Below the pieces are notes generated by a model, which saw nothing but the letters and a program-made list of their open reading frames with translations, was not told the DNA's origin and made no database searches. Source: an uncultured Fidelibacterota bacterium (GTDB lineage: Bacteria > Fidelibacterota > Marinisomatia > Marinisomatales > Marinisomataceae). From it: 37,479 nt of DNA. The translations under genes and the position numbers were made by a program. The DNA is taken from assembly GCA_902575395.1 (NCBI GenBank), contig CACGRA010000006.1, positions 1-37,479 of the forward strand, given 5' to 3'. Below are positions 1 through 7,234 of this stretch, in pieces; the first letter of the stretch is position 1, and each line of letters opens with the position of its first letter.

Positions 1-63
1 ATTTATAAATACATAGATCTTAGATATAAAGATCAGATAGTAGTAAAAGAGAGAAGAGTATGA
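1..63 (+). CDS. ftsQ: Cell division protein FtsQ, C-terminal end (partial)
   Basis: The first 21 codons of the window form an open frame ending in TGA, which overlaps the ftsA ATG as ATGA. The translated tail contains YIDLRYKDQIVVKE. This matches the way FtsQ/DivIB proteins end: a last beta-strand with 'DLRY.dqivvk', followed by a few charged residues. FtsQ is a bitopic membrane protein that links the FtsB/FtsL complex to the divisome. The position directly before ftsA fits the conserved ftsQ-ftsA-ftsZ order. Only about 20 residues are visible, so the call rests on this motif and on synteny. Confidence 0.72.
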   Translation: MYKYIDLRYKDQIVVKERRV

Positions 64-1328
64 ATGGACAAGTGTATGTAGCTTTTGATTTAGGTTCTTT
101 TAGCATTAAAGGAGCTATAGCAAAAGTCAATCAAGAGAAAGAGTTAGAGATTTTATCTATAAAGTCTATTAATAGTAGAGCCATCGAGTGTGGTACTATT
201 GTAGATAAAGAACAATTAATAAATGATTTAGAATTGTTGATAAAACTTATTGAAGAAGAATCAGGATACAATGTTAAAGAAGCTATTGTTTCAGTATCAG
301 GAAATACAGTTAAATCTATTAATTCATCTACTAGGAGCAGAATAAAAGACAATTCTGATCTTAAGATTGATGAAGAGATTGTAAGTAAGCTTTTATCGCA
401 ATGCTCTGATTTACAGATATCTGCTGGAAGACATGTAGTTCACAATATATCAAGAGGATATATTATAGACGACTCTCCTTTAATTCGTAATGCTATTGGT
501 TGTGTTGGTGAAATTATACAAGCAAGATCTCATGTAATTCACGTCCAAGACTTTAATCTCAATCAGATTAAGACTTGTTTTGATGATGACTTTTCAATTG
601 AAGTAGATGCAGTTTTTGATGGATTAGCATCAGCTTATGCCAACATATCAGAAGATGATAAAGACCTTGGAGTTATATTTGTTGATATAGGTTCAGACAA
701 AACTAATGTTGTTATATATAAAGATAGATATATTATGCATTCAAAGGTGATTCCTCTCGGCTCTCACTCTGTTACTAAAGATTTAGCAACAATGTTTAAT
801 GTTGCAATTGATGATGCGGAAGAAGTAAAAAGAAAACATGTTTCTGCATTATCAAAGTTAGCAGATATTTCATCTAATTTTGAGCTATCCATTAATGGAG
901 ACACATTAAAAAAACAACTCAATCAGAAAGAAGTTTCTGAAGTAGCAGAAGCAAGGTTTAAAGACATTATAGATAGAGTAAGAAATGAAATTAGGATTAC
1001 TGGTGAAAAAATATCTGAATTTGGTTCAGGGATTAAAATTACAGGAGGCGGTTCTAATGTAAAAAATCTTGATCTGCTTTTTAAAGAATATTTAGAAGAG
1101 CTAGAATCAGAAAATCCAGATAATAAAGATATAAGTATAAAGTGTGAATATCTTCCAATAAAAGATATCACTTTTAAAGAGAATTTAGAGGATAAAAGAG
1201 AGTATGCAACTCTTGTAGGTTTATTAAAATGGCCTATATTAAATGTTGAAGATGACAATCCTCTTATTGGTATTAAAAAATCATTTACAGAAAATTTTTC
1301 CAATATTTGGAAAGGTTTTTTTGAGTAA
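60..1328 (+). CDS. ftsA: Cell division protein FtsA
   Basis: FtsA is an actin-like ATPase that tethers FtsZ filaments to the inner membrane and recruits later division proteins. The actin-fold landmarks are visible. The phosphate-1 loop is VAFDLGSFSIKG (about residues 8-19), the phosphate-2 loop is VDIGSDKTNVVIY (about 207-219), and the adenosine motif is ITGGGSNVKNL (about 327-337). The C-terminus (KSFTENFSNIWKGFF) looks like the amphipathic membrane-targeting helix. The length of 422 aa is normal for the family. The gene overlaps ftsQ by 4 nt and lies 14 nt before ftsZ, so the three should be co-transcribed. The start is preceded by a modest purine-rich GAGAGAAGAG. Confidence 0.96.
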   Translation: MNGQVYVAFDLGSFSIKGAIAKVNQEKELEILSIKSINSRAIECGTIVDKEQLINDLELLIKLIEEESGYNVKEAIVSVSGNTVKSINSSTRSRIKDNSDLKIDEEIVSKLLSQCSDLQISAGRHVVHNISRGYIIDDSPLIRNAIGCVGEIIQARSHVIHVQDFNLNQIKTCFDDDFSIEVDAVFDGLASAYANISEDDKDLGVIFVDIGSDKTNVVIYKDRYIMHSKVIPLGSHSVTKDLATMFNVAIDDAEEVKRKHVSALSKLADISSNFELSINGDTLKKQLNQKEVSEVAEARFKDIIDRVRNEIRITGEKISEFGSGIKITGGGSNVKNLDLLFKEYLEELESENPDNKDISIKCEYLPIKDITFKENLEDKREYATLVGLLKWPILNVEDDNPLIGIKKSFTENFSNIWKGFFE

Positions 1329-1342
1329 TAAAAGGAGAAAAT

Positions 1343-2578
1343 ATGTTATTTGAATTTGAAGCTATACAAGATCAGAAAGCTAAAATTAAAGTGCTAGGAG
1401 TCGGTGGTGCTGGCGGTAATGCAGTTAATCGAATGATTACATCAGGTATGGAAGGTGTAGAATTTATTGCGATTAACACTGATATACAGGATCTAGATAA
1501 AAATCATGCTGAAACAAAGATGCAGATAGGAAAAGATTTGACAAAAGGTTTAGGCGCAGGAGCAAAGCCAGAAGTTGGCAAAAAAGCAATGTTAGATGAT
1601 CAAGAGCGCGTTCAATCATTGGTTGCTGGCTCTGATATGGTATTTGTTACTGCTGGGATGGGAGGCGGTACAGGCACAGGTGCTGCTCCTGTTGTTGCAA
1701 AGATGTGTAAAGATTTAGGTATCCTTACAGTCGCTATTGTTACACTGCCTTTTAAATTTGAAGGGGCAAAAAGAATGTCAAAAGCATTAAAAGGAGTTAG
1801 TTCAATAAGAAATTTTTGTGATACACTTATTGTTATTCCAAATGAAAAACTTTTGTCAGTAATTGAAAAAAATACCCCTGCAGAAGATTCATTTAAAATG
1901 GCTGATTCAATATTATTGAATGCTGCACAAGGAATATCAGATCTTATTAATGAACGAGGACAGATTAATCTTGATTTTGCTGATGTAAATACAGTAATGA
2001 GAGGAATGGGTGATGCATTAATGGGTTCAGGTACAGCGAGTGGCGAAGAAAGAGCTGTATTAGCTGCACAGCAAGCAATCTGTAGCCCTCTTTTAGAAGC
2101 TCAATCAATTCGTGGAGCAAGAGGAGCAATTGTGAGTATTCGAGGTGGAGAAAATATGACACTAGATGAACTGAGTGCTGCTACAGAAATTATATATGAA
2201 GAGGCCGGAAAGGATGTAAATCTTAATTTTGGGTATGTAGTTGATCCAACCATGAAAGATGAATTAAAAGTTACTGTTATTGTAACTGGATTTGATTCGA
2301 GACCAATCGAACAAACAAATGATTCAAGAGAGGTTATGGATAGGAACTACAATCGAGAAAGTGAAGAAATAATGGATGCAATGGACACCCCATTATTTGA
2401 AGAGCAAAATACTTCACCTGTTTCTTCAACATTTAATGAAGAAGATGATGAATCAGAAAACATTGATGATGCACCAACGCTTGTCTTTGGAGAGTTTAAT
2501 CAAGAAAATAGAATAGAAACTGAATCTGATTCAGAATCTGATGAAGTACCTGCTTTTATAAGAAGACAAAATCAATAA
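1343..2578 (+). CDS. ftsZ: Cell division protein FtsZ
   Basis: FtsZ is a tubulin-like GTPase that polymerises into the Z-ring at mid-cell. The glycine-rich nucleotide loop GVGGAGGNAVNRM (about residues 19-31), the tubulin signature GGGTGTGAAP (about 107-116) and the catalytic T7 loop NLDFADV (about 208-214) are all intact. After the GTPase domains there is an acidic, low-complexity linker (about 330-400). The conserved C-terminal peptide VPAFIRRQ is the docking site for FtsA. The length of 411 aa is typical. AAAGGAGA sits just upstream of the ATG, and a strong hairpin terminator follows the stop codon. Confidence 0.98.
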   Translation: MLFEFEAIQDQKAKIKVLGVGGAGGNAVNRMITSGMEGVEFIAINTDIQDLDKNHAETKMQIGKDLTKGLGAGAKPEVGKKAMLDDQERVQSLVAGSDMVFVTAGMGGGTGTGAAPVVAKMCKDLGILTVAIVTLPFKFEGAKRMSKALKGVSSIRNFCDTLIVIPNEKLLSVIEKNTPAEDSFKMADSILLNAAQGISDLINERGQINLDFADVNTVMRGMGDALMGSGTASGEERAVLAAQQAICSPLLEAQSIRGARGAIVSIRGGENMTLDELSAATEIIYEEAGKDVNLNFGYVVDPTMKDELKVTVIVTGFDSRPIEQTNDSREVMDRNYNRESEEIMDAMDTPLFEEQNTSPVSSTFNEEDDESENIDDAPTLVFGEFNQENRIETESDSESDEVPAFIRRQNQ

Positions 2579-2603
2579 TTTGGTTGGCTACCGATAAAAG
2601 GGA

Positions 2604-2643
2604 AAGGGGCTCTTAGCTATTTTAGCTTTGAGCCCCTCTTTAA
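2604..2643 (+). terminator. Rho-independent terminator after ftsZ
   Basis: AGGGGCTC (2605-2612) pairs with GAGCCCCT (2630-2637). After a 2x2 internal loop, AGCT (2615-2618) pairs with AGCT (2624-2627) around a short loop. The stem is followed by the T-rich CTTTAAATTCTTTT. It lies 26 nt after the ftsZ stop and would end the ftsQAZ transcript. Confidence 0.85.
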
Positions 2644-2648
2644 ATTCT

Positions 2649-2679
2649 TTTGCTATATCTATTTTCATCTATAAATTCG
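2649..2679 (+). promoter_or_regulatory. Possible promoter for the 115-aa protein operon
   Basis: TATAAA (2670-2675) lies 9 nt before the ATG at 2685. No good sigma-70 -35 element is present. However, TTTG (2649-2652), a 19-nt spacer and TAAATTCG (2672-2679) resemble the TTTG / TAnnTTTG arrangement known from Bacteroidetes. A transcript would begin within a few bases of the start codon, leaving almost no leader. This is inferred from sequence only. Confidence 0.35.
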
Positions 2680-2684
2680 CTTTT

Positions 2685-3032
2685 ATGAATAATCTTTGGG
2701 AAGATGTAAAAAAGACTGTTTCTGAATGGAGCGTGGTTGCTTCTGAAAAAGCAGAAGAGTTTACTCATAATAGCAAACTTCGTCTTGATATTCTACAATT
2801 AGAAAGGAAGCTTTCTAGCATGTATGTAAAGTTAGGCCTTTATGTATTTAACAAAACTAAAGAAAAGAATGTTCTCAGTTTTGTAGGAGACAAACGTTAT
2901 ATATCTTTAATTGATAATGTTGTTGATATTAAAAAGAAGATTAAAGATAAAAAGGATGAAATTGATAATCCAGACCATGAAGTATTTGATTCAAAAGAAG
3001 ATATTTCTCATGAGGAACAAGAACAATCATGA
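2685..3032 (+). CDS. Small charged coiled-coil protein of unknown function
   Basis: I do not recognise this 115-aa protein. It opens with NNLWEDVKKTVSEW and is rich in Lys/Glu throughout. It has a likely helical, coiled-coil character (about residues 25-50 and 75-95) and an acidic tail. There is no signal peptide or membrane segment. The ORF-track start at 2628 (TTG) lies inside the 3' arm of the ftsZ terminator, so the ATG at 2685 is the better start. Its stop overlaps the start of the M23 peptidase as ATGA. The gene therefore sits between ftsZ and a cell-wall hydrolase and may serve envelope or division functions, which is inference from position only. Confidence 0.7.
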   Translation: MNNLWEDVKKTVSEWSVVASEKAEEFTHNSKLRLDILQLERKLSSMYVKLGLYVFNKTKEKNVLSFVGDKRYISLIDNVVDIKKKIKDKKDEIDNPDHEVFDSKEDISHEEQEQS

Positions 3033-3922
3033 GCAATAAAAAACCATTTTCAATTCATTATCTTTCTTCTAAAAGACTACGCCAAATTAATTTTTCACTT
3101 AGCGATTTTACTTTATTTTTTGTCTTCTTATTAATTCTGTCTGTAGGAATTAATTATTATTTATCTCTCAAATTTTCAACTGATTATTATAAAGATAAAA
3201 TAGAGCAAGCAGAGCAGGAATATTCTGATATTTCTCAGGAATTATTAGATAAAGTAAATGCAATGGAAAAGGAATTAGCTTTATTAGAAGAAAAAGATAG
3301 TGAAATGAGAACCTATGCTGCGTTACCTCCGCTTGATGAAGATATTAAAGAGATGGGGACTGGAGGTTCAGAAGAAGAATTGAATAAAGAAGATTCTTCA
3401 ACAATGTTGAATAAATTAAGAAATACTATTGATTCTCTTTCATATACTTTAGATGCACAAAAAAACAGCTATGATATTATTTTTAACAAAATCAAATCTA
3501 ATGAAGAAATGTATCGTCATATTCCATCTATTATGCCTGTGGAAAGTGCATATTTAGGTTCACAATATGGATATAGAACCGATCCTATAGATGGAAAAAG
3601 AAGAATGCATCGCGGACAAGATTTTGCCGTAAATCTCAATACTCCTGTAATTGCAACAGGTGATGGTGTTGTTACAAAAGCGCAATATGATTCTGGTTGG
3701 GGACGTTATGTAAAAATTGATCATGGTTATGGATACGAAACAATATATGCTCATCTTTACAAGATTAATGTCAAAAAGGGACAAAAGGTTAAACGCGGAG
3801 ATGTCATAGGAAAATCAGGTAATAGCGGTAGAGCTGCAGGATTCCATCTTCATTATGAAGTACATAAAAACAAAAAAGTAGACGACCCTAAAAAGTATTT
3901 CTTCCTTGGCTATATTAAATAA
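3029..3922 (+). CDS. Membrane-anchored M23 (LytM) family peptidase
   Basis: This is a 297-aa zinc metallopeptidase of the LytM/M23 type, which cleaves peptidoglycan cross-bridges or activates amidases. One transmembrane segment (about residues 24-45, LFFVFLLILSVGINYYL) anchors it. A coiled coil follows (about 55-105 and again 120-155), then the LytM domain (about 175-290). The zinc-site motifs are intact: HRGQDF supplies HxxxD, and HLHYE supplies the HxH pair. It should therefore be catalytically competent, unlike degenerate EnvC/NlpD activators. The layout of TM, coiled coil and LytM, with division genes upstream, suggests septal wall remodelling (inference). It overlaps its neighbours on both sides (ATGA before, 1 nt with miaB after). 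Confidence 0.9.
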   Translation: MSNKKPFSIHYLSSKRLRQINFSLSDFTLFFVFLLILSVGINYYLSLKFSTDYYKDKIEQAEQEYSDISQELLDKVNAMEKELALLEEKDSEMRTYAALPPLDEDIKEMGTGGSEEELNKEDSSTMLNKLRNTIDSLSYTLDAQKNSYDIIFNKIKSNEEMYRHIPSIMPVESAYLGSQYGYRTDPIDGKRRMHRGQDFAVNLNTPVIATGDGVVTKAQYDSGWGRYVKIDHGYGYETIYAHLYKINVKKGQKVKRGDVIGKSGNSGRAAGFHLHYEVHKNKKVDDPKKYFFLGYIK

Positions 3923-5253
3923 TGCTTCAATCTAATTCAAAAATCAAATCCTATGCCCTCGAGACATATGGGTGCCAGATGAACGTTGCTGATTCAGAAC
4001 TAGTTGATGGAATTTTAAAGGATATTGGATTAAAAAAGACCGAAGATTTAAATAATGCAGATGCGATTTTTGTTAATACATGTGCAATTAGAGAAAATGC
4101 AGAAAAGAAAATTCATTCTCGTTTAGGGAATTTTTACAAGTTAAAACAAGAAAAACCACATCTAATTATTGGAGTTTTGGGATGCATGGCGCAAAATTTG
4201 AAGAATGACTTGCTAAAAAATAAACCATATGTTGACATCATTCTTGGTCCAGATTCTTATAGAAATCTTCCTAAGCTCATGAATCGCCATATGATGGAAA
4301 AAAATAGCATAGTGGACACAAAGCTATCAAGGTATGAAGTGTATGAAGATCTTTTTCCAAAGAGAAATGAAGGTATCAATGCATGGGTTTCTATTATGCG
4401 AGGTTGTGATAAGTTTTGTTCTTTTTGTATTGTTCCTTTTACTAGAGGAAGAGAAAGAAGTAGAAGCGTTGAAAGTATTGTTACAGAAGTAAGAAAAGCT
4501 GTTGACCAAGGTTTTGTTGAAATAACTTTGTTAGGACAGAATGTTAATTCATACAAACATGAAAACAATTCATTCGCTGAATTATTGTTAGCAGTTTCTG
4601 ATATTAATGGAGTAGAACGTATACGCTATACATCTCCTCATCCTCAAGATATTAATGTTGAGCTACTAGAAGTAATGGCTTCAAGAAAAAATATTTGTAA
4701 TTACGTACACTTTCCTATGCAGTCAGGCTCTAATGATATATTAAAACGCATGAATCGAACATATACTAAGGAACATTTTCACTATATGGCCGATAAAATA
4801 AGAGAAATAATGCCTAACTGTGGTTTATCAACTGATATTATTGTAGGATTTCCTGGTGAGACTGATAAAGATTTTGAAGAAACATTAGATTTAATGAATA
4901 AGATAAAATTTAACTCTGCATTTACATTTAAGTATTCTCCTAGACCTTATACAAAGGCAGAACAGTTTACTGACCAGGTTGATGAAAGCATAAAAAAGAA
5001 AAGACTTGATGAACTTATTACTCTTCAAAAAGAACATACTCTTGAATTAAATTCCAAGAAAATTGACAGCATTGAACATGTATTGATAGAAAAAGAAAGT
5101 AAAAAATCTTCTAATCATTGGGCCGGAAGAACAGATTCGAATGAATGGGTGATTTTTGAAAAGAAATCAAGTAATATCAAAGATATAGTTCCAGTGGAAA
5201 TTGTCAATGCAACTGGAGTAATTTTACATGGTAAAGAAATGGTTGGTGCTTAA
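3922..5253 (+). CDS. miaB: tRNA-2-methylthio-N6-dimethylallyladenosine synthase MiaB
   Basis: MiaB is a radical-SAM methylthiotransferase that converts i6A37 to ms2i6A37 in tRNAs reading UNN codons. The N-terminal UPF0004 domain shows its three cluster-binding cysteines in TYGCQMN, VNTCAIRE and LGCMAQN. The radical-SAM motif is GCDKFCSFCIVPF (CxxxCxxC), followed by TRGRERSR. A TRAM-like domain ends the protein. The 443-aa length and the GREVSR-like TRGRERSR motif favour MiaB over RimO or MtaB. It sits inside the envelope operon and overlaps both neighbours by 1 nt. Confidence 0.95.
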   Translation: MLQSNSKIKSYALETYGCQMNVADSELVDGILKDIGLKKTEDLNNADAIFVNTCAIRENAEKKIHSRLGNFYKLKQEKPHLIIGVLGCMAQNLKNDLLKNKPYVDIILGPDSYRNLPKLMNRHMMEKNSIVDTKLSRYEVYEDLFPKRNEGINAWVSIMRGCDKFCSFCIVPFTRGRERSRSVESIVTEVRKAVDQGFVEITLLGQNVNSYKHENNSFAELLLAVSDINGVERIRYTSPHPQDINVELLEVMASRKNICNYVHFPMQSGSNDILKRMNRTYTKEHFHYMADKIREIMPNCGLSTDIIVGFPGETDKDFEETLDLMNKIKFNSAFTFKYSPRPYTKAEQFTDQVDESIKKKRLDELITLQKEHTLELNSKKIDSIEHVLIEKESKKSSNHWAGRTDSNEWVIFEKKSSNIKDIVPVEIVNATGVILHGKEMVGA

Positions 5254-5567
5254 TGTTTAGATTGTTAAAGATTTTATTTTTTCTCGCATTCCTTGCTGGA
5301 ACATTCTTCTTGTTTGATAGAAATAGTGAACCAATCAATATTTATTTCTTTAAAGGTGATCCCATTGTAGCTCCAGGTTATCTTGTAATAATTATTTTTG
5401 TAATGATTGGAGTATTGTTGGGATATATAATTTCTTTGCGTAACCTAATTTCATACAGATCTGAAATGTCTTCTTTAATCAAGAAAAATAAAGAAATTTC
5501 TGATGAGCTTGATAGTTTAAGAAATGTAGCTGTTGGTGAAGAATTTAATTTTAATGATAAGGAATAG
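5253..5567 (+). CDS. LapA-domain (DUF1049) inner-membrane protein
   Basis: This short 104-aa protein has two transmembrane segments (about residues 2-20 and 39-63). They are separated by a short loop with the LapA-like pattern EPINIYFFKGDP, and a cytoplasmic coiled-coil tail follows. In Enterobacteria, LapA partners the TPR protein LapB to control LpxC turnover and so lipopolysaccharide synthesis. A TPR protein with an N-terminal membrane anchor follows directly, reproducing the lapA-lapB order. The family assignment is good; the LPS role is transferred from E. coli and is inference. Confidence 0.8.
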   Translation: MFRLLKILFFLAFLAGTFFLFDRNSEPINIYFFKGDPIVAPGYLVIIIFVMIGVLLGYIISLRNLISYRSEMSSLIKKNKEISDELDSLRNVAVGEEFNFNDKE

Positions 5568-5572
5568 TTATC

Positions 5573-6595
5573 TTGCAGATAACGTATCTTGTTCCCTTAA
5601 TAGTAGTTATCTTAATCGTTATTTTTCTAATTAATAATAGAAAATCAAAACAACCTACTAGTGTTGAAATTTATAACAAAGCATTGAAAGCTATTATTGA
5701 TAATAATCAAGAACGCGCGTTTCAAATTCTCAAAGATTTAATTCAGCAAGACTCTAATAACACGGAAGCTTATTTATTATTAGGAAATCTATTAAGAGAT
5801 AGAAATATCGATAAAGCACTTAAAATTCATCAAAGTATTATTGTAAGGCCTGGTCTTTCAAAGCAAATGAAGATTCAAGTTCATCAAGCATTAGGATTAG
5901 ATTATATAGAAATAGGGAACACAATTAGGGCCGAAGATGAGTGTAAAAATATTATCAACTTAGATTCTAAGAATATATGGGCACTTACTATGTTAAAGAA
6001 TATTGCTATTGATAATAAATTATGGAATAATGCATTAGAATTAGAAAAAAAACTCATTAAATATGGATCAAAATCACAGGATGAAGAATCAAGGCTAAAT
6101 TATTTAATTGCGATGGATCATAAAGAGAAAAATAATAAAGATCAGTACATCTCCTTTCTTGAAAAAAGCGTTAATTCTGAAAAGCCATACCCACCTTCAT
6201 ATTTAGAACTTGCTAGAGCCTATTATGAAAGTGGAGGTATTAACTTTGTTAATTTAGCAGCAAAAAATTTCATTTTATATGCACAAGCAGAACCGCAAGC
6301 TAGCATTGAAACATTTAAAGAAGTTGAGAATATGTTATTTGATCAGAATCGATTTAACGAAATGGAAAAATTATACCAAGAAATACTTTCTGATTCTTTT
6401 AATGCATATGTGTTTAACCGTTTAATTGATATTCATCTTGAAAAAAATGATAAAGATGCTGTTACAGATCTAATAGAGAAGTACAAAAATGAAAAATCTT
6501 ATATTATTAAACTAAATCAGATGAAACTTGATACAGATGATATTGATTTAAGAAAATCTTTATCTGAAGTCTGTAATAGTATTGTTGTTCAATAG
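5573..6595 (+). CDS. Membrane-anchored TPR protein, LapB-like without rubredoxin domain
   Basis: This 340-aa protein has an N-terminal transmembrane helix (about residues 3-21). Several tetratricopeptide repeats follow; for example, ALKAIIDNNQERAFQILKDL and AYLLLGNLLRDRNIDKAL give the classic helix pairs. The topology and the place after a LapA-like gene match LapB/YciM. However, E. coli LapB (about 389 aa) ends in a rubredoxin-type CxxC...CxxC domain, and this protein has only two isolated cysteines and stops about 50 residues early. The start is TTG at 5573, preceded at good spacing by AAGGA; no ATG fits. A generic TPR scaffold remains possible. Confidence 0.72.
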   Translation: MQITYLVPLIVVILIVIFLINNRKSKQPTSVEIYNKALKAIIDNNQERAFQILKDLIQQDSNNTEAYLLLGNLLRDRNIDKALKIHQSIIVRPGLSKQMKIQVHQALGLDYIEIGNTIRAEDECKNIINLDSKNIWALTMLKNIAIDNKLWNNALELEKKLIKYGSKSQDEESRLNYLIAMDHKEKNNKDQYISFLEKSVNSEKPYPPSYLELARAYYESGGINFVNLAAKNFILYAQAEPQASIETFKEVENMLFDQNRFNEMEKLYQEILSDSFNAYVFNRLIDIHLEKNDKDAVTDLIEKYKNEKSYIIKLNQMKLDTDDIDLRKSLSEVCNSIVVQ

Positions 6596-6597
6596 TG

Positions 6598-7230
6598 ATG
6601 AAAATTATTAAAAAAATCTTTTTTGTATTTTTGTTTACACATCTTTGCTTTGGTCAAGATTTGGATTCAAGCGTTCTTTATCAAAAAGCAATTAACACAC
6701 TTGATGGAGACAAAGCGCTAGAAATATATAATCAAATAATTCAAATGAATGACAAGTCTGATTATTATTGGTTGTCGGTATTAAAAAAAGCAGAATTGAA
6801 TTATGCTATAGGCTCTTATATTAAATCTTCTAACTTGTTGAAAGAGTTTAATCTTAATGCTCCTAGACATTTGGTTACAGATGTATCAAAATCATTATTA
6901 TATCAAGCATTAGTTGCAAGTGGAGATAATAAAGCTGCAAAAGAATATGAAAGAAAAGTTAATAAGTCTGCTTCATCTAAAAAAATAAAGAAAAATAGTG
7001 TTTGGTTTATACAATTTGGTGCATTTGAAAACAAAGAGAATGCTAAAATATTAAAAGAAACACTAAATGAAACTGGAATATCCGATATACAAGTGAATCA
7101 GGTCTTTAATCGTGGGAAAACAACTTATTATGTTCGTAGTAACGCATTTGATTCTTATACATCTGCAAGCAAAAAAGCATCTCAGTTAAAGAAATATGAT
7201 GATTTTACGTTTGCAATAGTAGGATATTAA
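6598..7230 (+). CDS. Secreted SPOR-domain protein
   Basis: This protein has a signal peptide (KKIFFVFLFTHLCFG, cut near residue 20), a helical TPR-like middle and a C-terminal SPOR domain (about residues 134-209, starting WFIQFGAFENKENAKI). SPOR domains bind peptidoglycan stripped of stem peptides, which is enriched at division septa. That fits the cluster with ftsA/Z and the M23 peptidase. Translation could begin at GTG 6595, overlapping the preceding stop by 1 nt, or at ATG 6598, which I prefer. It ends 4 nt from the end of the convergent OPT gene, and I saw no clear terminator there. Confidence 0.82.
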   Translation: MKIIKKIFFVFLFTHLCFGQDLDSSVLYQKAINTLDGDKALEIYNQIIQMNDKSDYYWLSVLKKAELNYAIGSYIKSSNLLKEFNLNAPRHLVTDVSKSLLYQALVASGDNKAAKEYERKVNKSASSKKIKKNSVWFIQFGAFENKENAKILKETLNETGISDIQVNQVFNRGKTTYYVRSNAFDSYTSASKKASQLKKYDDFTFAIVGY

Positions 7231-7234
7231 TTTT

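Noticed and set aside
2628-2684. TTG start of the 134-aa ORF after ftsZ
   Set aside because: The TTG lies within the 3' arm of the ftsZ terminator hairpin. ATG 2685 gives a better start and frame.
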